NCBI RefSeq assembly: GCF_949628215.1
Contig: NC_134311.1
Span: 24,056,582 to 24,120,581, forward strand
DNA from: Phalacrocorax aristotelis
Lineage: Eukaryota; Chordata; Aves; Suliformes; Phalacrocoracidae
DNA length: 64,000 bases
Direction of reading: 5' to 3'
A program made the translations under genes and the position numbers. This document shows positions 13,360 through 23,385 of this stretch, in pieces. The notes below the pieces were generated by a model. That model did no database searches and was not told where the DNA came from. It was given only the letters and a program-made list of their open reading frames with translations. Positions within the stretch are counted from its first letter, which is position 1. Each line of letters begins with the position of its first letter.

Positions 13360-15040
13360 TGGTGTAAGCTTGTCAGTTATTCTCAGCATCAATTATAATA
13401 CTGAAAAAAACAAGTACTTCAGTTCAAAAGAGAATATTTCTTCATATGACAGCTGCCTTACCTTCTTGCTTCTTGAGGAGAATGACAACAAGAGAATGAC
13501 AATTTATAATGGAATATTTACTATAGAATCAAAACAAGAAGAGGAACAAGACAACTTATACTTTTCTTTGCTGCTGCTTCATATATTTAAATAGTATGGA
13601 AAATAATTGAAAGTGACAGTTACCAAGAGGATTTACTTGACCAATACACACCAGAAGTGCTTCCAGAATACAATTCACTTCACTAAGATTTTACAAGATT
13701 TTCCCAATTCTCTTTATAATATAAAGCAGGCTCTGCATATAAATTAATCTGGCCCAATCCAGCTAAATATTGAGGAAACTGTCTAAGACACAGAGAAAGA
13801 ATAATGAACAGAATACTAGGTTAACTACTATAAATCATTGTATTGCCTCAAAGCATACAGTGCTTGGGATAGTTCTTCAAGGGTAAAAATATCAAAACCT
13901 CCACATTTTGTGAGCATAAAGGCTTTCCTATTATTGAATCTTTCATTAAGGTGTCAGGTATCACTCAAAGATTAGCATGGGACAAAGGAAACACAGACAT
14001 GTATGGCTCACTAACATCTAACATCACACCATGCTAATACACACACTGTAGATCATTTGCTGTTGGAATGTCCTCTCGCCATGTGCTCTTATGGCACCCA
14101 ATGATATATTTTGCTTGGGGTTTTTTACTGATTTTTTTTTCCTGTTAAACACATTACTCGTTGTCTTTCTGAGGACAGAAATATAAGTGACTCAAAAAAT
14201 ATCAAGTTTAATTACTCAATATTTAAAGAATACGAAGAAAGAGGAAGAGGGGTTTCCCTTGACACTACCATGCTTTGTAAAAAGGCTGCATTATTTTGGA
14301 ACCACTTCAATAAGCTGCTCTCAGCAAAAGAACTGGTTTTCAGTAAACTGGTATTTCCATTGTTGCTTGTCTTCTCAACTAGACTATGAACTGATTTGAG
14401 AAGATGCCTTTTTTAGGATAAGCATTAAATTTCTGTCCATCCAACTACTGATTTTATTTTCTTTAAGATTTTTTTCTAGATGCCAAGCCTGCAGGTAGTA
14501 CCATTTGTTAAGAACTACAAAGATCTACTTCCTTGATAAAATGCTCATAACTGCAATAAGCAGAGGGCAGAATGGAAAGATGGCAATAGACTCAGTGATA
14601 CCAGCTCTGTAAGAGTCCATCATATTGGATAGAGATAGCAAACCAGTTTTGACACTTCTTTGTGCTGCAATTACTTAATATATACAATGCACTGAAAAGA
14701 TACAATGGTTGCCTATCAAGCATCAGGAATACGTAAAGTCACCCAGCACATGTGAAGCCAGCACACATTTATTTATTTCAGTTATCTCTGTGAAGGGGAA
14801 CAATCAGGTCTACATCCTTCCCATTGCAGTCTGAAATTCACATACATATAGTGTATGCTCTTGGAAATACCATATTGTTTCTCCATCACTAAAATACGCT
14901 GATGCAACTACGTACTTGTAGAGCAAAGTTTCCTGGAAATAATTATTTCCAATCTGCTTCTAAAACAAGTAAAATATTCAGTTGAGAGGAGAAAACTAAG
15001 CTAAAATTCAGCTACACAGGAGTATCCACAAAGGTGCCAC

Positions 15041-15103
15041 GTTTCTTTTTCTAGAGCCACAGAAAAAGAAACAAAGTCTATGGTAGCCAGACCATAGACT
15101 TTG
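15041..15103. other. Two adjacent perfect hairpins
   Basis: Arms GTTTCTTTTTCT (15,041-15,052) and AGAAAAAGAAAC (15,061-15,072) form a 12-bp stem with an 8-base loop. Directly after, CAAAGTCTATGGT (15,072-15,084) and ACCATAGACTTTG (15,091-15,103) form a 13-bp stem with a 6-base loop. They share base 15,072. Non-coding, in the MACIR intron. Function unknown. Confidence 0.85.
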
Positions 15104-15833
15104 AGAAGCTGGCGATACTGCTGCATGTACTGTCAGAGCCAGGTGGCTGTTTTTAGCCATGCTCTTTACCTCCAGATGAAAGGACTTAGGCTAACGTTGC
15201 TTCACCACACTCTTAAAGGTCCACTATATTAGTTGTGTTATGTTTTACAGACTGTTAACATGTTTGTAGAGACAGGAAAGGGGGCTAAAAAAAAAAATAA
15301 TCACAGAGAACAAGCTCATGAAAGGTATCAATAAACTATACACGTTCTTCACGAACTCTTGCTGCTCCTTAGGAGAAATCCCAAACTACTGCAAGCTAAA
15401 GAAAAAGGCCAATGTAGGTAGTATTAAATTGTTGCACCACATGACACAACATTCAGAATGAGTAAGAAGTTTAGCACAGATATTTTTTATCAAAATTAAA
15501 TGCAAGAAAATGAAACTATGCATAAAGCTTGTTACGATCCTGCAAGCCTTAAGACGACAGATGAATGGATATTACTGAATCAATAAAGCCAATGCAATAA
15601 CTTTAGGATACGATGGAAAACAACAGTCCACAAAACCAGTAAAAATGATAACTCTAGAATAGCGTGTGTGTCTGTGAGGAGGTTCTTGTCAACAGGTAAA
15701 GAACTAAGCCCTTCAGCAATACAGTATACTGGACAATAAATACTACGCGGTTTATACAAAACAAGGAATTATTAAATGCTTTGCTAAAGATGAAATAATT
15801 TTTTAATAATACACTCCTACTGCAAGAAGCAAG

Positions 15834-15849
15834 AACTGTTTAAACAGTT
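15834..15849. other. 16-bp perfect palindrome within a larger inverted repeat
   Basis: AACTGTTTAAACAGTT is self-complementary; the outer arms CAAGAAC (15,830-15,836) and GTTCTTG (15,855-15,861) also match. Confidence 0.8.
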
Positions 15850-18193
15850 TGTTAGTTCTTGTTATTAATGCAGTTTTAAACAGAAAACAATTATGATCCA
15901 GGAAACTACCTTTTAAAAGTGAAGATGATCACAAATGAACCACTGATGAACTACAAACTGGGAACTCCAGTGACTAGCTCAGACCAGATCAGCATGACAA
16001 GGCATACAATTTGCACAGAAAAGAGACAGATGGAATTTCAAGAGTTCGTCCAGGCTAATGAATTTTTTATGAGCAGACTTAGCAAGCATGGAGAGTAAGA
16101 GAAAATGGTGGGAAAGAAGGCCATTTAACTTCTAACAACTCTTTGTCAAGCAATATTAGATTGAAATGTTTAACAGAGAGTAACTTTCCTGAAATAATTA
16201 CAGTCCTTTACAGAAACAATGTAACTTCCATGCTGGATGGAACCACCGATCAGTGATTCGCCCCAACTCCATCACTAAGCTTATGCTGTAAAAAAAAACC
16301 AGTATTACAGATTTCACTGAATAAATACTGATTTTTTGCCTTTAAAAACCAAAATGCTAATTGGAATAAAGGTCTCCACTTCTTTTGAGTCAGACAAGAA
16401 ATGGATGTTTGGTAGTATCCTGTGTTGCCACGTCAGAAAATACAGCTCTGCAAATATTATTTTGAAATGATCAACCTAAATAAAAACCATGTTACATTCA
16501 GCCTTTGACTACGAAGAGCTATTCAAAGAAAGATACTGGTTAAAAATAAGACCTACTCAAACATATCAGGAAAAATATGTTTAATCAATGCAATTTAGGG
16601 TTTTTTGGTTTGTTTGTTAACTGAAGCACTTCTAAACTTCATCTGAATTGCGCAAAGGCTATTCTTTGCCTTAACTTGATGCAATCTGCAGCAGGTATTA
16701 GGTGTTTTCTGGAAAGGTTTCTTATTAATTTATACCATTCACATTGCTAAAGGTCAGTTCCTCAGTGCTTTCCAGAGTCGTGTATATAATGGCTTTAAAG
16801 TTTTGTTTTCTGCCTCCTTCTCAAACGATCCTTCTGGTACTTAAATGCTACCTGAAAAAAGTGTTAAAGTATAAGGCAAGTATGAAATAAAAAAATAATA
16901 AAGGCCCAACAATACATGCAGGTACAGTAAATTTGTATTAAACTTAGAATTAGTGCGAACAGAAAGCTGTGACCTGGAATACTCAGTTCATCTGACTTTA
17001 CCATAACATGCTGCATTTGAGTACGATTATGCAAGCCTGGTGGCCACGCCAGCAGCCTAAGGCTGGTCAAAGAAGAAAAGGTTATAAAGCCATGCTACAA
17101 TGTCGGTACTGTTACACAAGAAATTCATTTCAGTGATCACACTGACATTGCCTCACTTCCCTCCGTTTCAAAGTCACTGTGAGATCCACCCTCCTCCATC
17201 TTCGTTATTCTAAGAAGTGCTCTTCCTCAAGGGGGAAAAAAAATATGGTTTTTTTCTTAATATGGTTTTTTATGTATATGGTTCAAAATACACCAAAAGC
17301 AGCAGGGTGGTGGGAGGAGAGCTTTCAGTAAGGGAGACAACTGGGTAAAAGTAGAAAGCAGAATGAGTGCTGCATACTTCTACCCCTCCTGGCAAAACAA
17401 AGCATCGGTGCCCTAACCCTCACTAGCTGTGGAGGGCTCCATGGGCCTCCTGGTTATGCTCCAAGGACTCTTACTGTATTCAGGACGAGTCATGCCAGCA
17501 ATCAGCCAACTACTGGTACAAGCAGCAAGTCCTGGTCCCCATCACAGACCCTCTCCACCACTCCCGCTGCGATCTGTGTAACTGCTGGGTTCGGCCATCA
17601 ATTCGTTGCCACATGCAGCTATGCAAGCATGTACGTACATGTGTGCGTACAGTGATGTACTGCAGCACTCTAGAGAGCATGCTAACAAGCAAAGGTATGT
17701 TCATAGAGGACACCTACTAATGCACATCGTTTGCTAGAGTCTTTGTAATAGGTATATAACTGCATTTATGTCAGCTAATCCCCCTATGTAAAATAGCATA
17801 TAAATAACTTTCACGTAAGAAATTAAGACCTGAGACTATTTTCCTACACATCTACAGACCACTTCAAAAAGCACTTCAACTGTTCAGACACACTCCCCCA
17901 ATATCTTAATTTGCAGAGCCCAAATTGGCAAAATACACCTGCCAATAAAACAAAGCAGCTTAGCAAGCTTCACACTCTGTAACACTACAATGCATGTTAG
18001 GGTGCACAAATACAGTCAGTGAATATCACGGACAGTACAATCGACATTTACACAGAGCTTTGAGCCCCTGTTTGCCCTTCACTAAGCAAGATTTATTACA
18101 GAAAAAATACAGTTACCCATAGAAAGCTAGGCACTAGCACACTTCGGCACTATCTGACTGTATAGTAAGGTCATGTTCAGGTTTAGCACTTAC

Positions 18194-18350
18194 CTAGGAG
18201 TGTTAAGAAGGGTATGGGGGCTGCTGATGGTTACAACTGTAGAGAGAGCTACAAACGGTTATGAACAGATACGGGTGCTTACAGGTGAACTCCGGCTTTC
18301 CCACCGTTTACACTGTTACTAGCAGCTGGCACCCAAAGGGCACTTGAGCA
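18194..18350 (-). other. MACIR: Alternative MACIR 5' exon candidate with strong donor
   Basis: The minus strand shows CCTAG followed by GTAAGTG, a near-consensus donor whose last exon base is 18,194, at the edge of the CpG island. It could end a second non-coding exon or an alternative first exon. Inference from the splice motif only; the upper bound is arbitrary. Confidence 0.3.
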
Positions 18351-19420
18351 ACCTCACGGCAGGCTGCAGGCCCGACACGGCAACTCCCAAGCTTCCTTCT
18401 GCCGGCGGGCACCAGCACCCACACCCTGCTGCCCGCCCAGACCCGCCGGGACAGCTCCGCGGCGCTTCTCCGCTCCGGCGCCGGCTCACCCCCCACCTCC
18501 ACCCGCTACCGCTGCCGGGGGAAGCGGGGCGCCGGGGCCTGTAGGGAGCCGGGGCCTGCGCGGAGCGTGGGGCCGCGCTCGCCCGACGGAAGAGGCAGGT
18601 GGGGGAGATGCGCCAGGACCCCCGCGCCACCACGGCAAAGCCCGTCGGACGCCCCTGGCCCACCGCCGCCACGCGGCTCCGAGGCCGGCGCCGGCACAGG
18701 CCCCGCCGCCGCGCTCGGGCCGGGCCGGGCCGAGCGGCTCCCCGTGGCTCCCGGCCCGAGCCGGGGGCCGCAGGCGGCACCACGGCGCTCCCCAGCGGGC
18801 CCCACCGCGGGCCGCGCCACCGTCCCCAACAAGGCCGGCCGCCCCCTCCCTCACCGCACCGGTTCTGCCAGGACGCCAGGTTCGGCCCGGCGCCCCCCGC
18901 CGGCCCCGCTCCGGCGCGCAGGGCCCAAGGCGGTGGAGACCGCCGCGCCGCCATCGCCGCTTCCTACCTATGCTCCACGGCGACGGGGCCCAGCGCGGAG
19001 TGCCGAAGGAGCAGGCAGCCGCCGAGTGCTGAGCGTCCCTCTTCCCTCCTCTTTCTGCCGGGCCCGGCCCGCCCCGGCGCGGCCCGCCCCGGCGCGGCCC
19101 GCCCCGCCAGCCGGGTCTGAGGGCGGGGCGCGGCGGGCGGGGCGCGGCGGCGGGGGGCGGGGCGCTCCGGCCCCGGCCTGAGGTGGGAGGGGTGGGTCCC
19201 GGCGGCGGGCGGCCGCTCTGCGCAACCTGCAGCGGGGTGGGCTCGGCCCGGCCCGCGTCCGTCTGCCGCCGCGGCCACCGCCGGCCCCGTCCCTTCCACT
19301 CTGGCGCCCCACGCCTGCTGGTGTCCGCGAGGAGGCGGCCGCGGCCCCGGGTCCGGTCTGGTCCGGTCCCCGCGCAGCGCAGCCGCTCCTCCTGCAGAGG
19401 CGATCCTTGGAGCGCTCGGT
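18350..19420. promoter_or_regulatory. MACIR: CpG island, promoter of MACIR
   Basis: About 1.07 kb of very GC-rich, CpG-dense DNA in an otherwise AT-rich window, with many GGGCGG/CCGCCC boxes (densest at about 19,060-19,165). A 15-bp unit starting GGCCCGCCCC repeats 2.7 times at 19,066-19,106. No TATA box was seen. It lies upstream of MACIR on its strand and is the only CpG island present, so it is taken as the MACIR promoter. Long open frames on both strands here result from high GC, not coding. Confidence 0.85.
18968..19060 (-). other. MACIR: Candidate MACIR non-coding first exon (3' end defined)
   Basis: A good minus-strand donor (ATAG then GTAGGAAG) has its last exon base at 18,968, inside the CpG island and about 9.4 kb upstream of the coding exon. 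The transcription start is not visible; the upper bound is a guess. Confidence 0.45.
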
Positions 19421-21724
19421 GGTGAGCCGGGTTGGCACAAGCCTTGTCTTCCACACATGCCACCTATTACGATATTCTCTGGTTTTGTCTTATATATCTT
19501 TTCTTTGAGCTTTGGTCTCGTGTCTTTTCACCTTGTACGCAACTCTAAGAAGGGATCAAGTTGTCATCATCCCGTGGTGACTTCCTTGTCACTGAAGTAC
19601 CGCCCATCTCTGCCTATAACCTCTGCGGTATTTCCACATCTACAAAGTTTGGACGCTGACTAGATACAAACTTCTAGGAATGGTTTTGCCAACAACCAGT
19701 GAGATCATTTCTGTATTTTATTTTGCTACTCAAAGACTGAGTGAAGATGCTATTACTGTACCGAACCTTGCAAACGATTGCCTAACTCCTCCTGTCAGTA
19801 AAAATAAAACGGAAGAGAAAGTGTATCATCATAGTCCCCCTTTTTTCCCCCCTCTCAATAATAGTTTTTTGGAGCTGAATCACACAACTGCTATTTCCAG
19901 TCCCCCTTGGGGTGGAGTTGAGCCAGCTTTTGTTCCTAAAACTGAGTCTTTAAAGACACATAGATAAAGTTTATTACACTCCTTGGGAATGCATAGATGT
20001 CCTCTGTACAAAGGCCATGATCTGGCCTCCCTCTGGTCCCAATGGTCAAGAAGACTGCAGGTCATCTGGCCTTGAATTGCAGAGAAGGATGTGGCCATTA
20101 GGTATGCACCCAGATGCACCTGGAATTTGCATTTCTTGGAAATTCTCAGCTAGAACAAACAACTGAGAAACAAAGAACAAGTATTTTCTAAGGAATTTTA
20201 ACTGCAGTCTCTTTAGCTCTGCCAGCCCTTAAGAGTCGTTGGTTTTGCAAGTTCACAAAAGTCTTCTAAGACCTAAGTCAGTAGTTTTAGTACCAAACGT
20301 GGACAATATATCTAGTCAAGCAGCAGTGTGAGAAAATGAATTTGGGGTGTAATTCAGAGTCGTTATGATGCTCTATGTTGCTTACAGTACACAAGCTCCT
20401 TTGCTTCTTGTGGCATCTGCAATACCAGTTTTAGCCTGAGTCAGAAATCTCATCTTCCCATGTTGTCTTGCAGTATAAATAAGTCTATAAAATCCTGTGC
20501 ATCAGTACGTCACAGCTTTCCCCCCACAACTTTCCCCCCACCCTTGCTATTGACTGAGTTGTCAGTCAGTCTCTGAGATGGACTTACAAAGTTGGTGGGG
20601 GGGCAGAAGAGGGGCGCACAAGTGGTGGATGTCTTCAGGAGATAACAGATGCTTGTGAGTGATCATAATGTGTTCCATCTAAGTGACTTTAAAGTTAAAC
20701 ATGCTTTACAGATTAGTGTTTTTTCCCCCACAAATGAAGTATTTTAATATTAGTAAACTGTAATAAGATTTATCACACCAACAGAATCAACATGGTGCAA
20801 AATTGTCTTTTAAATTTCTAGGTACCAAAAGAAAAGCAGATCCTGAAAACTCCTGCCAAAGATAGCATCTGAACTCCACACCAAATATTTGAAAATAAAC
20901 CTAGATCTTCCTAAAACTCCGTAATTTTCAAAGTTCCACATTTTATATGCAACCAGCCATTAAGATTTTCCCAAGACTGACTACTGTATTTCACTGTTTG
21001 TTGCAGTGCTCTTAAAGTCATCCAAGATTTTACATGCAGAACAAAGATACTTTGAAGTGCTTAGGCTTAAGGTCTGGTTAACTTTTTAGTGCTGCTTCAA
21101 CACAGATAAAAACACAGACCATTACAGACCATTTCCTCTGCAGCATCACCCTGACCAGAACATGAAGTACCCTACATTTTATGATGGCTGTGCTCATCAG
21201 CCCATTCCTGCATCAGTGACAGTCAATTAGAACAATAATATCACTCAGTGTTAAAAAAGTAAACATAAATATTAAGGGTAGGGCACACAGAAAAAGGGCT
21301 CAATTTCTTCTCTGTAAGTTCTTCCTTATTTATTATCCTTAGAGAGCTTTTATCAAAAGAGTTTTTTCCTCGCTTTTGTGTATTCCAGGCTTGTACATTG
21401 GAAACTGCTATGGTGATTTGAGCATTAATGAGGTTGCTAAATCACAGTGGCTGAAAGCTGAGCAACTGAAAGAATATTTAGACAGTGTGTTGAATTCTTT
21501 GGTTTCATGCACATGGATGATTAATTCCAAAGCCTAATGAGACAAACATTTTTCATTAACTACTCAGGGTTTTTTCCCTTATTAAGGATTGTAGCCATTA
21601 TTCTGAAAATTTTGATTTCGTTGGAAATCCAAAATCACATGGTCTGTTGTGTGAACCTAAGTAAGTTCATCAAAATAAAAATCTAAATCTATTAAATAAG
21701 CAAGAGAAGTTGTGAAGACATGTT
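19421..21724. other. Intergenic sequence upstream of MACIR
   Basis: Normal base composition returns after the CpG island. Short open frames lack codon bias or recognisable homology; no gene or repeat identified. Confidence 0.45.
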
Positions 21725-21821
21725 CATGATTGGACTAGGTTGCTCACAGAGGTGGTGCAGTCTACATCCTTCTAGGTTTTCAAGCCCAAACTGGATGAAG
21801 TCCTAGGTGATATGGTCCAGT
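21725..21821 (+). mobile_element. CR1 fragment left of an LTR
   Basis: Contains GACTAGGTTGCTCACAGAGG and a stretch resembling the CR1 VVESPSxxxxFKxxLD region in degraded form (TTTTCAAGCCCAAACTGGAT). It stops exactly where the LTR begins. Confidence 0.6.
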
Positions 21822-22363
21822 TGTCACGGAAATCGGGAATAAACCTTCTAACACCAATGTAGTGTTAAAAGGCAGGCATTCTTTATTTATGGTGCTGGAC
21901 GCACCGTCAGATCTCATTGTGCCAGTTAAGTACATGCTTCATGTACATATTCATTAGTTTTCCGATAAAAGATATACATATTCATCATACACAAATGTCC
22001 TTTGCGCATGCCTGTTGGTGTATCCGGGTGGTCAGCAGGGGTCTCTGGGTGAAGGATGTACTCTTCCTCACCGTGTCCTCTAGTTCACCCTTGCTTTCGC
22101 GCAAACTCAGTTCTGAGATTATGTATGTACTGTCCTTGAGGGATGGTCTGTACTGGTTCAGTGTTTGCTCTGCAGTTCCTTATCTTTATGGTTCTGTACA
22201 TCTGCTTTTCTTAAGGTCAAATGTCATCATAACTTTGTTAGGCACTTCTTTATCTTGAGGCCTTTCTGGCTCCCCCAAAGCAACAAGTTTCAGTCACCGT
22301 GCAGGCTGTTCCTGTTAAGGCTATCTCATTATCCTGGCTAAGTTTTGGCTCCGGGCCCCAACA
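21822..22363 (-). mobile_element. Retroviral LTR, family B copy 1
   Basis: About 540 bp bounded by TGTCACGG on the left and CCCCAACA on the right, the TG...CA form of an LTR. On the minus strand it has AATAAA near 21,880-21,890. The interior (about 21,890-22,300) is clearly homologous to 52,490-52,932. No target duplication was recognised and no viral coding region is present. The right 60 bases are missing from copy 2. Confidence 0.75.
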
Positions 22364-22429
22364 TTTGTTGAGCTGCACTAGATTGCATTAGTAACGCCCA
22401 ATTATCTGTCCCCTGAATCACTGCTACCT

Positions 22430-22525
22430 GAAAATGAGGCTTTAATCCTTAAAATAGAGGTTTGGACCCTAAAAGTGAGAGTTTGGGATCTAAAATTAGG
22501 CTTTGAGCCTTAGAAGAGGGGTTCT
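22430..22525. repeat. Degenerate minisatellite, unit about 20-22 bp
   Basis: Four to five imperfect units of the form GAGGTTTGGACCCTAAAA follow one another (GAGGCTTTAATCCTTAAAAT, GAGGTTTGGACCCTAAAAGT, GAGAGTTTGGGATCTAAAAT, GGCTTTGAGCCTTAGAAG). It lies between the LTR and the CR1 piece. Confidence 0.65.
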
Positions 22526-22589
22526 GACAGAAACACATTGTCTATTGTTTCATTCGCATTAACTAATGACTAAAATACAGATCAAAGAA

Positions 22590-22785
22590 TACACTGATTG
22601 TCCCCAGACTTGATGTCCAGTTGGACAGGGTTGTACAAGGAGTATAGCAGCATCCATGCTTGGTTAACTTCATCACCCTGGTTACATGGTGTCACAAATG
22701 ACCCTCATTTGAGCAAGAAGCTGGACTAGGGACCTCTTGAGGCTCTTTCCAGCCTGAATTATTCTATGTTCCTATGATCCTTGTT
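22590..22785 (+). mobile_element. CR1 3'-end fragment, plus strand
   Basis: Ends with the CR1 signature: GCTGGACTAGGGACCTCTTG, CTTTCCAGCCTGA, ATTATTCTATGTTCCTATGA. It may be the right part of the CR1 that begins at about 21,730 and is split by the LTR at 21,822. Confidence 0.7.
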
Positions 22786-22858
22786 TAACCTTACTGTTTG
22801 TAGACCAAATGCATAGAATATATTGGGTCAAAATATATGGGAATTATTAATGATTCAG

Positions 22859-22882
22859 ACTAGGATAGACTAGACTAGACTA
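22859..22882. repeat. TAGAC short tandem repeat next to the CR1 3' end
   Basis: AGACTAGGATAGACTAGACTAG, a 5-bp repeat at the 3' junction of the minus-strand CR1 fragment. Confidence 0.7.
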
Positions 22883-23385
22883 ATTTCAGTTAGAAGGGAC
22901 ATACAATGATCATCTAGTCCAACTGCCTGGCCACTTCAGGGCTGACCAGAAGTTCAAGCATGTTACGAAGGGCATTGTCCAAACACCTCTAAAACACTGA
23001 CAGGCTTGGGGCATCGAGCACCTCTCTTGGAAGCCTGCTCCAGTGTTTGACCACCTTCTCGGTAAAGAAATGTTTCCTAACGTCAAGTCTGGACTTGCCC
23101 TGACGGACGCAACTTAGAACCATTCCCAGGTGCCCTGTCACTGGATCCTGGGGAGAAGAGATCAGCACCTCCCTCTCCACTTCCCCTCCTCAGGAAGCTG
23201 TCGAGAGCAATGAGGTCGCCCCTCAGCCTCCTTTACTCCAAACTAGACAAACCCTGTGTCCTCAGCCGCTCCTCACAGGACATACCTTCCAGCCCTTCCA
23301 CCAGCTTTGTTGCCCTCCTCTGGACACATTCAAGGACCCTGACATAATTTTTAAACTGTGGGGGCCAGAACTGCACACAGTTTGA
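22868..23385 (-). mobile_element. CR1 3'-end fragment, minus strand
   Basis: The minus strand encodes the CR1 ORF2 end ([20 protein letters not shown] at about 23,000-23,070, preceded by a KSRLDVRKH block) and continues into the 3' UTR. It is flanked at its 3' side by a TAGAC microsatellite-like run at 22,859-22,882. Degraded; no intact frame. Confidence 0.9.

Larger units (their letters stand above)
9593..18193 (-). other. MACIR: MACIR intron (5' UTR intron)
   Basis: About 8.6-9.4 kb of AT-rich non-coding sequence between the CpG-island exon and the coding exon. It holds one LTR copy (12.85-13.36 kb), a tandem hairpin pair (15,041-15,103) and a 16-bp palindrome (15,834-15,849). Apart from these no gene, RNA gene or repeat was recognised. 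Confidence 0.6.

Noticed and set aside
18319-19463. Long overlapping open frames on both strands (up to 325 codons) in the GC-rich block
   Set aside because: They occur in several frames at once, are Arg/Ala/Pro/Gly-rich with no family resemblance, and coincide with a CpG island; stop codons are rare there by composition.
21917-22258. 113-codon plus-strand ORF and its counterpart at 52,539-52,844
   Set aside because: They lie in two copies of the same LTR, antisense to its promoter signals; shared sequence reflects the repeat, not a gene family.
22430-22525. Possible CRISPR-like repeat
   Set aside because: Units are imperfect and contiguous with no spacers, in a vertebrate genome; it is a minisatellite.
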